From Anaerolineales bacterium (GTDB taxonomy: Bacteria; Chloroflexota; Anaerolineae; JAAEKA01), in the NCBI GenBank assembly GCA_020634615.1, contig JACKBI010000008.1, forward strand, positions 62,001-126,000: 64,000 bases of DNA, written 5' to 3'. Shown here in pieces: positions 32,055 to 41,337 of this stretch. Under the pieces are notes generated by a model. It had not been told where the DNA came from, searched no databases, and saw only the letters and a program-made list of their open reading frames with translations. The position numbers were made by a program, and so were the translations under genes. Positions within the stretch are counted from its first letter, which is position 1; every line of letters starts with the position of its first letter.

Positions 32055-35000
32055 ATGACCGAAACTTTGGAACCATATCTTCAATACGAGCCAGAGGCGT
32101 TTCCGGGCAACCAGCCCGGACCGCTTTACGATCCTTCCTTCGAACACGACGCGTGCGGGGTTGGATACGTGGCGCAGCGCCATGGGCAGCGCAGCCATCA
32201 GGTCCTTCAGCTTGCCCTGGAGGCGCTGTGCAACCACGCCCATCGCGGGGCCGTGGCGGCCGACGGTCGCTCCGGAGACGGTGCTGGCGTGCTTACCCAG
32301 ATTCCGCATGCACTCATGGCGCGTGAACTGGCCAAGATCGGCGCGCGCGCGCCTGCGCCCGGCGATCTCGCGGTCGGCATGTTGTTCATGCCGCTGCGCA
32401 ATCTGGTGCATCGCGATCGAAGCGCCGAGCTGTTCCAACAGGCTGCGCGTGAGTTCGGGCTGGAGTTTCTCGGTTGGCGCGAAGTTCCTGTCAATCTGGA
32501 GGCGCTGGGGGCGTGGGCGCTGGGGCTGCGACCTTACATCACCCAGGCATTCATTGGCCGGCCGCCGGCTTTGGCTGCCGGCGGCAGTTTTGAGCGAGCG
32601 CTTTATCTGACGCGCAAGCGGGCCACGCAACTGGCCTGGGCCGAGGGGATCAGCAACTTCTACATCGCCTCGCTTTCGTCGAAGACCATCGTCTACAAAG
32701 GACTGTTCGTCGGACCACAGCTGGCGCGCTTTTACCCGGATCTGACCGACCCTGATTTCAGCACAGCGCTGGCGGTCTTTCATCAGCGCTACAGCACCAA
32801 TACGTTCCCGACCTGGGAGCGGGCGCAGCCCTTCCGCCTGCTTTGTCACAATGGTGAGATCAATACCCTGCGTGGCAATGTCAACTGGATGCATGCGCGC
32901 GAAGCTGATCTGGTTCGATCCGCACGTCCCTTTTTCGGCGAGGCCGCCAACACACTCTTGCCGGTGATTTCGGAGCGCGGCAGCGATTCGGCTATGCTGG
33001 ACAATGCGCTGGATGTACTGATGCAGGCCGGCCGCGATATCCGCCACGCGCTGTTGATGCTGGCGCCACGCGCCTGGCAGCATGATCCTGAGCTGCCGGC
33101 CGATCAGCGCGCCTTCTTCCGCTACCACTCCTGTTTGCAGGAGCCGTGGGATGGTCCGGCCGCCCTGGCGTTCAGCGACGGCGTGATCGTGGGCAGCGCG
33201 CTGGACCGCAACGGCCTGCGCCCGTCGCGTTGGCTGATGACCGACGATGGACTGGTGATCACCTCTTCCGAGGCCGGGTCAGTACACATCGACGAGGCGC
33301 GCATTGTGGCCAGGGGACGCCTGGGACCGGGCGGGATGCTGGCAGTTGACACCTCGAATGGCGAAGTACTGAGCGACCGGCAAGTCGCCGAACGTCTGGC
33401 TGCTGAACAGCCCTATGAGAGCTGGCTCAACCAGAATTTGGTCGCCCTAGATGAACTGGTGTTGCAGGGTGGTTCGTCAGCGTCGCACTCCACCCGCTCG
33501 GCGCCCGGTCGATCGGCAGCCGGTGCGGGTGTTGCGACCGATCTCAGCGCGTTGCAGGTCGCCTTTGGCTACAACCGCGAGGAACTGGTGGTGCTTTTTC
33601 GCCCGATGTGGCAGCAAGGTGTCGAGGCCATCGGGTCCATGGGCGACGACACGCCGGTGGCCGCGCTGTCCGCGTTGCCGCGCCCACTGTTCCACTATTT
33701 CTACCAGCGTTTCGCCGAGGTCACCAATCCACCGATTGATCCGCTGCGCGAGGCGCAGGTCATGTCGTTGACGCAGCTTGCAGGGCGGCGGGCCAGCATC
33801 TTCGGACGCGGACCGGAAGCGGCGCGCCTGCTGGAACTGGCCAGCCCGGTGCTGACCAACGAGCATGTGGCCGTGCTGCGCGAGCTGCGCCGGACTATTG
33901 CGCCGGACAAAGCGGAGGATCTTCGGGTAGTCACTTTGCACACGACCTGGCCGGCGGCTGAGGGTGTCGGCGGCTTGGAAGCGGCTGTCGAGCGGTTGTG
34001 TACCGATGCAATCGCGGCAGTGCGCGGCGGCGCGAGCCTGTTGATTCTATCTGACCGCGGCGTGGATAACAGCCGCACCCTGGTGCCGTCACTGCTGGCA
34101 ACTGCGACCGTGCACCAGGCGCTGATCAATGCAGGCGTCCGCAGCCATGCCAGTTTGATCGTGGAAACGGGCGAGGCGCGCGACGTACACCACCTTGCGA
34201 CGTTGGTCGGCTATGGCGCCAGCGCGGTCAATCCCTGGCTGGCTTTGCAGACCGTGGCCGATGAGGTCGAGTCGGCGGGGCGGCACGGCGAGGGCGTGAC
34301 GGTCGAACGGGCAGTGGAGAACTATTGCAAGGCATTGGAGAAGGGCCTGCTCAAAGTGATGTCGAAGATGGGCATTGCCACCGTAGACAGCTACTGCGGC
34401 GCGCAGATCTTCGACGCGCTGGGGTTGGATGACGGTCTGGTCAGGCGCTACTTCCCGGGCACGCCTGCCCGGCTGGGCGGCATTGGCCTGACCCAGATCG
34501 CCGAGATGGTGCTTGCCTGGCATGCAGCCGCCTTCCCGCAGCAGACCAACGGAAGCGGGAAAGTCAGTCTGGACAGTCACGGACTGTTCAAGTTCAAGCG
34601 CGGCGGCGAATTCCATAGCTACAATCCCGATGTGGTGAAGGCGTTGCATGATGTGGTGGGCATCGGGAAGGAAACGAGGGAGACGAGGGAAACTAAGGAA
34701 AAGACGGAAACGATGGAAAGGAGGGTCCCTGAACTAGCTGGCCCTTCTACAACCCAGTCCCCAATCCCCAGCCCTCAGTCCCCTCTTTCTGACGCCTACC
34801 AGCATTACTCTGAACTCATCGAAAGGCGGCCGGCCTCTGCGTTGCGCGACCTGCTGGACTTTGCGCCGCGCCGCGAGCCGATTCCCGTGGACGAAGTCGA
34901 GCCAGTGGAGGAGATACTCAAACGCTTCTCTACGGCGGCGATGTCCCACGGCGCGCTGAGCGGTGTCACCCATGCGACGCTGGCGGTTGCCATGAACCGG

Positions 35001-36827
35001 CTGGGCGGGATGTCCAACAGCGGCGAGGGTGGCGAGGCAGAAGAGCGTTACAGCGATGAGCGCAACAGCAAGATCAAGCAGGTGGCGTCGGGACGTTTCG
35101 GCGTCACGCCGGCCTACCTGATGTCGGCTGAAGAGCTGCAGATCAAGATGGCGCAGGGCTCGAAGCCGGGTGAGGGCGGCCAGTTGCCCGGCCACAAGGT
35201 CAGCGCCGAGATCGCCCGGCTGCGCCACAGCACGCCGGGTGTTGCGTTGATCTCACCGCCACCGCACCACGACATCTACAGCATCGAAGACCTGGCGCAG
35301 TTGATTTACGACTTGAAGCAGGTCAATCCGGCTGCGGTTGTCTCCGTGAAGCTGGTGGCCGAGGCGGGTGTCGGCACGGTGGCGGCCGGCGTCGTCAAGG
35401 GCCATGCCGATCTGATCCACCTGAGCGGCAACAACGGCGGCACCGGCGCATCGCCGCTGAGCAGCATCAAACATGCCGGCGGCCCGTGGGAACTGGGGCT
35501 GGCAGAGACGCAGCATACCCTGCTGACCAACGGGCTGCGCAGCCGCGTGCGGGTGCGGGTCGACGGCGGTTTTCAGAACGGTCGTGATGTGGTGATGGGT
35601 GCCCTGCTGGGCGCCGATGAATTCTCGTTCGGTACGGCGGCGCTGGTGGCCGTTGGCTGCAAGATGGCGCGATCCTGTCACACCAACACGTGTCCGGTGG
35701 GTGTCGCAACCCAGCGACTCGACCTGATCGAGAAGTTCCCGGGTCAGCCGGAGCACCTGATGATCTTCATGCTGCAAGTCGCGGAAGAAGTTCGCCAGAT
35801 CCTGGCGCGACTGGGCTACAGGTCGCTCAACGAAATCATCGGCCACGCCGAGCTGCTCCAGCAGACGGTCACCGGTGCCGAGGCCAGTTTCATCGAGCTG
35901 TTGCCGCTGCTGTGGGTGCCGGACACCGGCCAGCCGCGCCGTAACGTCGAGGCGCGCAATGTGCTGCCCGGCGGCGCGGATCTGGGCGAACGACTGGCGA
36001 CTGAGGCCATGGCTGAGCTGGACGGCGACGGCGCTCCGGTGCGGCTGCGCTACGCGATCAGCAACACCGACCGGACGGTGGGCGCGCGGCTGTCAGGCCT
36101 GCTGGCGCAGCGTTACGGCAACGATGGGTTGCCGGCGGACAGCATCGTGGTGGAATTCGAAGGCACGGCCGGGCAGAGCTTTGGTGCTTTTGTCTGCCCC
36201 GGCGTCCATTTACACCTGACGGGCCAGGCTAACGACTACGTTGGCAAAGGGCTTGGCGGCGGTGAGATCGTGCTGCGGCCGCAGGCTGCGGTGCGCTACG
36301 TCTGGCACGAGAACGTCATCCTTGGCAACACGGCCTTGTATGGCGCGACCGGTGGACAGTTGTTCGCGGCGGGCCGGGCCGGCGAGCGCTTTGCGGTGCG
36401 CAACAGCGGCGCGCAGGCGGTGGTCGAGGGCGTCGGCGACCACGGCTGCGAGTATATGACCGGCGGCGTGGCGGTGATTCTGGGCGACACGGGGCGCAAT
36501 TTCGGCGCCGGCATGACCGGCGGTCTGGCCTACGTCTACGACCCTGCGGATCGCTTCCCTGGCCGCTACAATCCGCAACTGATCACTTTGCGCCGCGTGA
36601 CCGGTGTGGACCAGGCGCGGCAACTGCGCAGTCTGGTGCGCCGCCACTTCCAACTGACCGGCAGCCCGCGGGCCAAAGCGATCCTGGACGGTTGGGAGGA
36701 AGAGCTGGACAACTTCTGGCTGGTTCTGCCCAAGGAGGCTGTGGCCACCATCGAGGCGGTCAACGAGGGCGCTGGTAAAGATGAAGAAGTTGCAAGTGGC
36801 AAGTTGCAGGTTGCAAGCGGCAGATAG
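32055..36827 (+). CDS. gltB: Glutamate synthase large subunit GltB, with low-complexity insertion
   Basis: Makes two glutamates from 2-oxoglutarate and glutamine. 1590 residues. A 33-residue propeptide precedes the Ntn nucleophile C34 ('HDACGVGYVAQ'). Domains in order: class II glutaminase (34 to about 430), central domain (about 480-780), FMN-binding synthase domain (about 920-1310) with the 3Fe-4S cysteines C1202, C1208 and C1213 ('CKMARSCHTNTC'), and the C-terminal GXGXG helix domain (about 1340-1560). Residues 872-912 are a low-complexity insertion (RETRETKEKTET, then a Ser/Pro-rich part), and the tail 'EVASGKLQVASGR' runs into a repeat. It lies between leuA and leuC; gltD is not in the window. 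The ATG at 32055 follows CAGGAG. Confidence 0.97.
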   Translation: MTETLEPYLQYEPEAFPGNQPGPLYDPSFEHDACGVGYVAQRHGQRSHQVLQLALEALCNHAHRGAVAADGRSGDGAGVLTQIPHALMARELAKIGARAPAPGDLAVGMLFMPLRNLVHRDRSAELFQQAAREFGLEFLGWREVPVNLEALGAWALGLRPYITQAFIGRPPALAAGGSFERALYLTRKRATQLAWAEGISNFYIASLSSKTIVYKGLFVGPQLARFYPDLTDPDFSTALAVFHQRYSTNTFPTWERAQPFRLLCHNGEINTLRGNVNWMHAREADLVRSARPFFGEAANTLLPVISERGSDSAMLDNALDVLMQAGRDIRHALLMLAPRAWQHDPELPADQRAFFRYHSCLQEPWDGPAALAFSDGVIVGSALDRNGLRPSRWLMTDDGLVITSSEAGSVHIDEARIVARGRLGPGGMLAVDTSNGEVLSDRQVAERLAAEQPYESWLNQNLVALDELVLQGGSSASHSTRSAPGRSAAGAGVATDLSALQVAFGYNREELVVLFRPMWQQGVEAIGSMGDDTPVAALSALPRPLFHYFYQRFAEVTNPPIDPLREAQVMSLTQLAGRRASIFGRGPEAARLLELASPVLTNEHVAVLRELRRTIAPDKAEDLRVVTLHTTWPAAEGVGGLEAAVERLCTDAIAAVRGGASLLILSDRGVDNSRTLVPSLLATATVHQALINAGVRSHASLIVETGEARDVHHLATLVGYGASAVNPWLALQTVADEVESAGRHGEGVTVERAVENYCKALEKGLLKVMSKMGIATVDSYCGAQIFDALGLDDGLVRRYFPGTPARLGGIGLTQIAEMVLAWHAAAFPQQTNGSGKVSLDSHGLFKFKRGGEFHSYNPDVVKALHDVVGIGKETRETRETKEKTETMERRVPELAGPSTTQSPIPSPQSPLSDAYQHYSELIERRPASALRDLLDFAPRREPIPVDEVEPVEEILKRFSTAAMSHGALSGVTHATLAVAMNRLGGMSNSGEGGEAEERYSDERNSKIKQVASGRFGVTPAYLMSAEELQIKMAQGSKPGEGGQLPGHKVSAEIARLRHSTPGVALISPPPHHDIYSIEDLAQLIYDLKQVNPAAVVSVKLVAEAGVGTVAAGVVKGHADLIHLSGNNGGTGASPLSSIKHAGGPWELGLAETQHTLLTNGLRSRVRVRVDGGFQNGRDVVMGALLGADEFSFGTAALVAVGCKMARSCHTNTCPVGVATQRLDLIEKFPGQPEHLMIFMLQVAEEVRQILARLGYRSLNEIIGHAELLQQTVTGAEASFIELLPLLWVPDTGQPRRNVEARNVLPGGADLGERLATEAMAELDGDGAPVRLRYAISNTDRTVGARLSGLLAQRYGNDGLPADSIVVEFEGTAGQSFGAFVCPGVHLHLTGQANDYVGKGLGGGEIVLRPQAAVRYVWHENVILGNTALYGATGGQLFAAGRAGERFAVRNSGAQAVVEGVGDHGCEYMTGGVAVILGDTGRNFGAGMTGGLAYVYDPADRFPGRYNPQLITLRRVTGVDQARQLRSLVRRHFQLTGSPRAKAILDGWEEELDNFWLVLPKEAVATIEAVNEGAGKDEEVASGKLQVASGR
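34668..34790. repeat. Low-complexity insertion inside gltB
   Basis: A purine-rich half (GGAAACGAGGGAGACGAGGG type units, 34668-34730) is followed by a pyrimidine-rich half (CCAGTCCCCAATCCCCAG type, about 34755-34785). The 41 codons replace what is normally a short linker before 'YSELIERRPASALRDLL'. It resembles the intergenic arrays but stays in frame. Confidence 0.65.
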
Positions 36828-36844
36828 CAGGTTGCAGGTGACAG
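36786..36844. repeat. GTTGCA-type repeat spanning the gltB stop
   Basis: Units of GTTGCAAGTGGCAA / GTTGCAGGTTGCAAG run from within the last gltB codons past the TAG. The final 15 residues of GltB are therefore encoded by repeat sequence. Confidence 0.6.
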
Positions 36845-36943
36845 TCTGATCCGCGGCTTCCTCCTGATCCGCGGTTCTGTGGTAGCAAGGATACAACTGG
36901 CAGGCACTCGATGCCTGTAGAAATCTGGAGTTGGACTCACGCA

Positions 36944-38356
36944 ATGAATAACGGACTGCCAAGAACGCTTTTTGAGAAGGTCTGGGACGCGCACGTAGTC
37001 GTGCAGGATGCCGGTGCGCCGGCGGTCTTGTACGTCGACACGCATCTGGTGCACGAGGTCACGTCGCCGCAGGCGTTCGCCACGCTGCGCGAGCGCGGTT
37101 TGCCTGTGCGGCGGCCGGATCGCACCTTTGCGACCATGGACCATGCGATCCCGACGCGAAATGTCGACATAACGTTGTGGCCCAGCGACGCCGCGACCCA
37201 GGTGCGCACGCTGCGCGAAAACTGCGAGGACTTCGGCGTCACGCTGTTCGACATCGACGGTCCGGTCCAGGGTATCGTCCACGTGGTGGGGCCGGAGATG
37301 GGCATCACCCAGCCGGGCACCACCATCGTCTGCGGTGACAGCCACACCAGCACCCACGGGGCGTTCGGCGCGCTGGCCTTCGGCATCGGTACCAGCGAGG
37401 TCGGCCACGTGCTGGCAACCCAGTGCCTGCTGCAAGACCGTCCCAAGACCTTCGCCATCAACGTGGACGGTGAACTGGGTCGCGGCGTGAGCGCCAAGGA
37501 TGTGATCCTGGCGATCATTGCGCAGAATGGCGCGGCCGGCGGGCGCGGCCATGTCTTTGAGTATCGCGGCAGCGCGATCCGCAAGATGAGCATGGCGAAC
37601 CGGATGACGATCTGCAATATGAGCATCGAAGGCGGCGCGCGCGCTGGCATGATCGCTCCCGACGAGACGACTTTCGACTACCTGCGCGGCCGGCCCTATG
37701 CGCCGCAGGGCGAGGAATGGGACAGGGCGGTGGCGTATTGGCGAACGCTGCGCAGCGACGACGGCGCGCGATTCGACCGCGAGCTGACGCTGGACGCCAA
37801 TGCATTGCAGCCGATGGTCACCTACGGCACCAATCCGGGGCAGGGCATGGCAATCACCGGTCGCGTCCCCACGGTCGATGACCTCGACGATCCGGCCGAG
37901 CGCCGCAGCCTGCTCGGCGCGCTGGAATACATGGGGCTGCGCCAGGGACAGCCGATGGCTGGCCTGCCCGTGGACATCGTCTTCATCGGATCCTGCACCA
38001 ACAGCCGCGTCGAGGATCTGCGCGAGGCAGCTGCCATCGTGCGCGGCAAGCACGTGGCCGACGACGTGTGGGCCATCGTGGTGCCGGGGTCGAAAGCGGT
38101 CAAGGCGCAGGCCGAGGCTGAGGGACTGGACCGCATCTTCTCTGAGGCCGGTTTTGAGTGGCGCGGCGCGGGTTGCAGTATGTGCCTGGCCATGAACGAC
38201 GACAAGGCCGGCGCCGGCAAGTATGTCGCCAGCACCAGCAACCGCAATTTTCAGGGACGACAGGGTCCCGGCGCGCGCAGTCTGCTGATGAGCCCAATCA
38301 TGGCCGCCGCGGCGGCGGTCAACGGGCGGGTTGTGGACGTGCGGGAGATGCTATAG
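36944..38356 (+). CDS. leuC: 3-isopropylmalate dehydratase large subunit LeuC
   Basis: Aconitase-family subunit that, with LeuD, isomerises 2- to 3-isopropylmalate; it may serve citramalate isomerisation too. 470 residues from this start. The 4Fe-4S ligands C351 ('GSCTNSR'), C411 and C414 ('GAGCSMC') are in place, as are 'CGDSHTSTHGAFG' and 'STSNRNFQGRQG'. The ATG at 36944 begins with 'NNGLPRTLFEKVWDAH', the usual start; a Met at 36911 would add 11 residues. leuD follows after 82 nt. Confidence 0.96.
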   Translation: MNNGLPRTLFEKVWDAHVVVQDAGAPAVLYVDTHLVHEVTSPQAFATLRERGLPVRRPDRTFATMDHAIPTRNVDITLWPSDAATQVRTLRENCEDFGVTLFDIDGPVQGIVHVVGPEMGITQPGTTIVCGDSHTSTHGAFGALAFGIGTSEVGHVLATQCLLQDRPKTFAINVDGELGRGVSAKDVILAIIAQNGAAGGRGHVFEYRGSAIRKMSMANRMTICNMSIEGGARAGMIAPDETTFDYLRGRPYAPQGEEWDRAVAYWRTLRSDDGARFDRELTLDANALQPMVTYGTNPGQGMAITGRVPTVDDLDDPAERRSLLGALEYMGLRQGQPMAGLPVDIVFIGSCTNSRVEDLREAAAIVRGKHVADDVWAIVVPGSKAVKAQAEAEGLDRIFSEAGFEWRGAGCSMCLAMNDDKAGAGKYVASTSNRNFQGRQGPGARSLLMSPIMAAAAAVNGRVVDVREML

Positions 38357-38438
38357 CTGTGGAACCAAAGACGTGACGCGGCATACGCAATGCGTGCCTG
38401 CAGAGTGCGTTTCACGCTCCGTGCTTCAAGGAAATACT

Positions 38439-39032
38439 ATGCAATCATTTACACAACTTACTGCCACCGCCGTTCCGCTGCGAGCGGAGAACGTTGACAC
38501 TGACCAAATCATTCCGGCACGCTTCCTGACGGCCGTTACCAAAGACGGTATGGGCGAGGGCTGTTTTGCCGCCTGGCGCTTCGGGGCGGACGGCGCGCTC
38601 GATCCTGATTTTGTCCTGAACAAGGAATGCCACGAAGGCGCCGAGATCTTGATCGCCGGCCGCAATTTCGGCAGCGGTTCCAGCCGCGAACATGCCGTTT
38701 GGGCGCTGACGGATTACGGTTTTCGCACCGTGATCTCACCCGGGTTTGCTGACATCTTTCACAATAACTCGCTCAAGAACGGCCTGCTGATCGTGACACT
38801 GCCGGAGGAAACCGTCCAGATGCTGCTGGATTTGGTCGAGGAGCAGCCCGACACGCGCATCACTGTGGATTTGGAAGCGCAGCGGGTCAGTCTGCCGGAC
38901 GGCCAGCAGGTCAGTTTCCCCATTGACCCGTATCGCAAGCTCTGCCTTCTGCAGGGCGTGGATGATCTCGGCTACCTGCTCTCAAAATCGGCGGACATCG
39001 CAGCCTTTGAAGCGGCAATGCAACCAGCCTGA
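38439..39032 (+). CDS. leuD: 3-isopropylmalate dehydratase small subunit LeuD
   Basis: The swivelling domain partner of LeuC. 197 residues, the long bacterial form. Family motifs: 'NVDTDQIIPARFL', 'ILIAGRNFGSGSSREHAVWAL' and 'DIFHNNSLKNGLL'. The ATG at 38439 follows CAAGGAAA; the frame is open further upstream but without family similarity. Confidence 0.96.
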   Translation: MQSFTQLTATAVPLRAENVDTDQIIPARFLTAVTKDGMGEGCFAAWRFGADGALDPDFVLNKECHEGAEILIAGRNFGSGSSREHAVWALTDYGFRTVISPGFADIFHNNSLKNGLLIVTLPEETVQMLLDLVEEQPDTRITVDLEAQRVSLPDGQQVSFPIDPYRKLCLLQGVDDLGYLLSKSADIAAFEAAMQPA

Positions 39033-39059
39033 ACCGGCTGTCATGGAAAGGAACGCAGG

Positions 39060-39257
39060 ATGATTCTGATTGCACACAAATCGCAAGCGGCCGACCAGGA
39101 GGCCAGGCCACGTTTCTGGATCGACGCACGCGAGGAAGCTGCGCTGACCGTCCACGTCTACGAGCAGTACGATTCAGAGCAGCATGCGACCGGCAGCAGC
39201 CAGCGCACCGATGCTGCGCCGGAACTGACGACGTGCTACAACGACAGCCATGAGTAG
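39060..39257 (+). CDS. Small hypothetical protein between leuD and leuB
   Basis: A 65-residue ORF whose ATG follows a good GGAAAGGA site and whose 3' end overlaps the leuB start by 8 nt. It is acidic to neutral, has no membrane segment and begins 'MILIAHKSQAADQEARPRFW'. I recognise no family. It may be a real small gene or act only to couple leuD and leuB translation. The leuB start lacks a clear ribosome site of its own, which favours coupling. Confidence 0.45.
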   Translation: MILIAHKSQAADQEARPRFWIDAREEAALTVHVYEQYDSEQHATGSSQRTDAAPELTTCYNDSHE

Positions 39258-40356
39258 CCAGCCCCTGCGCATTGCGCTCCTGCCCGGCGATGGAATCGGC
39301 CCGGAGGTCACCGCTGAAGCCGTTAACGTGCTGAATGCAGTCGGCCAGCGCTTCGGTCACAGCTTTGAATTTGGCACCGGCCTGATCGGTGGTTGTGCCA
39401 TCGACGAGACCGGCACAGCCCTGCCGCCTGACACCGTTGATCTGTGCCGCGCGAGCGACGCAGTGTTGTTGGGAGCAGTGGGCGGGCCGAAGTGGGACAA
39501 CCCGACAGCGGCGGTGCGTCCGGAGCAGGGGCTGCTGGGGATCCGCAAGGCGCTGGGACTGTTCGCCAATTTGCGGCCGGTGAAACTGGCGCCCGCGTTG
39601 CTGGAAGCCTCGACGCTGAAACCGGAGGTGCTGGCTGGCGTTGATTTGTTGGTCGTGCGCGAACTGACCGGCGGCATCTACTTTGGGCCGCGCCAGGAGG
39701 CGACTGCGGACGACCCGACCGCGTTCGATACCATGCTCTATACGCAGCCGGAGATTGAACAGGTGACCCGTTTGGCAGCCGCAGCGGCCCGGGGGCGCAG
39801 CGGCCGGCTGGCGTCAGTCGACAAAGCCAACGTGCTGGCAAGCTCGCGGCTCTGGCGTCGTGTCGTGACAGAGGTCGTCCGGGCGGAATTCCCCGATGTC
39901 GAATTGGAGCACGTCCTGGTCGACGCGATGGCGATGCATCTGATCCGCCGGCCATCGGCCTACGACGTGGTGCTGGCTGAGAACCTGTTCGGTGACATCC
40001 TGACCGACGAGGCCAGCATGCTGGCCGGCAGCATGGGTTTGCTGCCCAGCGCCAGCCTTGGCACGGACCTGAATGGTCACGGCCATCCGCGCGGGCTGTA
40101 CGAGCCGATCCACGGTTCGGCGCCCGACATTGCAGGCAAGGGCGTGGCGAACCCACTGGCCGCGATTCTCAGCGCGGCCATGCTGCTGCGTCATTCGCTG
40201 GGTATGGAGAACGAGGCACAAGCGGTCGAGCGAGCGGTAGAGTCTGTGCTGGCAGACGGCCTGCGGACGGGCGATATCGCCTGGGGCGCGAAGGAGATCC
40301 TGGGAACGGTGGAGATGGGCGCAGCGGTCGTAAGTCGACTGACCGCCATCAACTGA
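39250..40356 (+). CDS. leuB: 3-isopropylmalate dehydrogenase LeuB
   Basis: NAD-dependent oxidative decarboxylation of 3-isopropylmalate to 2-ketoisocaproate. 368 residues. Motifs: 'LLPGDGIGPEV', substrate loop 'LLGIRKALGLFANLRPVK', 'RELTGGIYFG', 'VDKANVL', 'NLFGDILTDEASMLAGSMGLLPSASLG' and 'YEPIHGSAPDIAGKG'. Last gene of the ilv-leu run; its 3' end overlaps the convergent DUF5615 gene by 8 nt. Confidence 0.97.
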   Translation: MSSQPLRIALLPGDGIGPEVTAEAVNVLNAVGQRFGHSFEFGTGLIGGCAIDETGTALPPDTVDLCRASDAVLLGAVGGPKWDNPTAAVRPEQGLLGIRKALGLFANLRPVKLAPALLEASTLKPEVLAGVDLLVVRELTGGIYFGPRQEATADDPTAFDTMLYTQPEIEQVTRLAAAAARGRSGRLASVDKANVLASSRLWRRVVTEVVRAEFPDVELEHVLVDAMAMHLIRRPSAYDVVLAENLFGDILTDEASMLAGSMGLLPSASLGTDLNGHGHPRGLYEPIHGSAPDIAGKGVANPLAAILSAAMLLRHSLGMENEAQAVERAVESVLADGLRTGDIAWGAKEILGTVEMGAAVVSRLTAIN

Positions 40357-40714
40357 TTGGCAAATGCCTGATCAAATCACGATATTCAGCAAGTTCACTA
40401 CCCTGCCAGATCAGTTCCAACTCGTCAATTATGGCTCCCATCGATAGACGCATGTTTATGACAAAGATCCCTGGGCAATGCCGACCACTGGCGAGGTGGT
40501 CTCGCAGATGAACAGGCATGGACGAGCGGTTGTTGGTGACGAGGATAAAACCTCGCTCCTCGCACCAGACGAGGATATCAGGGTCTAGCGTGCTCTTGTC
40601 AGGTGCGCCTGGGTCGCCAATGCACCAAACGATTATCTCAGGCCGGCGACGCTGTAGACCGTGCTTGTAGTGCGGGTTGACGTGTTCATCGAGGAGGTAC
40701 TTGATCTGACTCAC
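40349..40714 (-). CDS. DUF5615-type PIN-like protein, possible toxin
   Basis: A 121-residue protein with the DUF5615/PIN-like pattern: 'IKYLLDEHVNPH' near the start (acidic D and E), 'DPDILVWCEERGFILVTNN' in the middle, then 'HLRDHLASGRHCPGIFVI'. Such proteins are thought to be nucleases related to VapC and commonly sit next to DUF433 genes. The GTG at 40714 is chosen because GAGGAG lies 10 nt upstream; a Met start at 40762 would add 16 residues. It overlaps the DUF433 gene by 29 nt in another frame, so the two are one unit. Confidence 0.75.
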   Translation of the reverse strand: MSQIKYLLDEHVNPHYKHGLQRRRPEIIVWCIGDPGAPDKSTLDPDILVWCEERGFILVTNNRSSMPVHLRDHLASGRHCPGIFVINMRLSMGAIIDELELIWQGSELAEYRDLIRHLPIS

Positions 40715-41102
40715 CGATCTGATACTCCTCTTTTGGTTCAGCAAGCGCGGCGGCGAGGCCACGTTCGCGCACTACGGCAGCGGCATTGTCACCGTACATT
40801 GCCTTGAGTTTGCGAAAGCGGAGTACGATGGGGTCAGGGTTGTCCTCTTGTTCTTTTCGCATCCGCTCGCTATATTCAATCCAGTCCGTCATGTACTGAT
40901 GCACAGCCTCTTTGTTGTGCAAGTAATACAGGATCGTCGCATAGACCTGCTCGAGGTTGATGGACCAGAAGCGGGCGTCAATTTCCTCAGGCGTTTGCGC
41001 ACGGTGGATGAACTCGTACAGCACCGACTCGATGCCGATGCGGCTGCCTTTGATGCGAATGTCGTTGGGTGCAAGAAAGTCGAAATAGTCTTCAAGTTGC
41101 AT
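40686..41102 (-). CDS. DUF433 protein, probable antitoxin partner
   Basis: A 138-residue protein. 'DYFDFLAPNDIRIKGSRIGIESVLYEFIHRAQTPEEIDARFWSINLEQVYATILYYL' matches the DUF433 helix-turn-helix-like antitoxin domain (about 1-70), followed by a charged helical tail. The ATG at 41102 has GGAGGAA upstream; a Met 21 bases earlier lacks this. The pair DUF433-DUF5615 is a recurring presumed toxin-antitoxin arrangement; no activity can be read from the sequence. Confidence 0.75.
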   Translation of the reverse strand: MQLEDYFDFLAPNDIRIKGSRIGIESVLYEFIHRAQTPEEIDARFWSINLEQVYATILYYLHNKEAVHQYMTDWIEYSERMRKEQEDNPDPIVLRFRKLKAMYGDNAAAVVRERGLAAALAEPKEEYQIGESDQVPPR

Positions 41103-41121
41103 GGCTGGTTCCTCCAGCCGC

Positions 41122-41151
41122 ATTATAACCCAAATGTCCCGGTGAAATCAA
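41122..41151 (-). promoter_or_regulatory. Promoter of the DUF433-DUF5615 pair
   Basis: Minus strand TTGATT (41146-41151), 18-bp spacer, TATAAT (41122-41127). It would give a 5' leader of only about 13 nt before the ATG at 41102, which still contains the ribosome site. Confidence 0.5.
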
Positions 41152-41337
41152 CAGAAATGCTTAGTATTACAACTGAAACACAACCTATGGTGACCACGGG
41201 TGCGTCAGGCAATAGCGCCGCCTTGCGCACCCGCTCTATCGGGACGGTCAGCGCGAGTGCCTGATCACAACATCGTTGCTTTTTCGATGCAAGCTGACCC
41301 GATACACAATCTGACAGTCCCGATGGAGGACAAACCT

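Noticed and set aside
36566..38053. 495-codon minus-strand open frame opposite gltB and leuC
   Set aside because: It covers two genes with complete catalytic motifs; the open frame is a by-product of GC bias at third codon positions.
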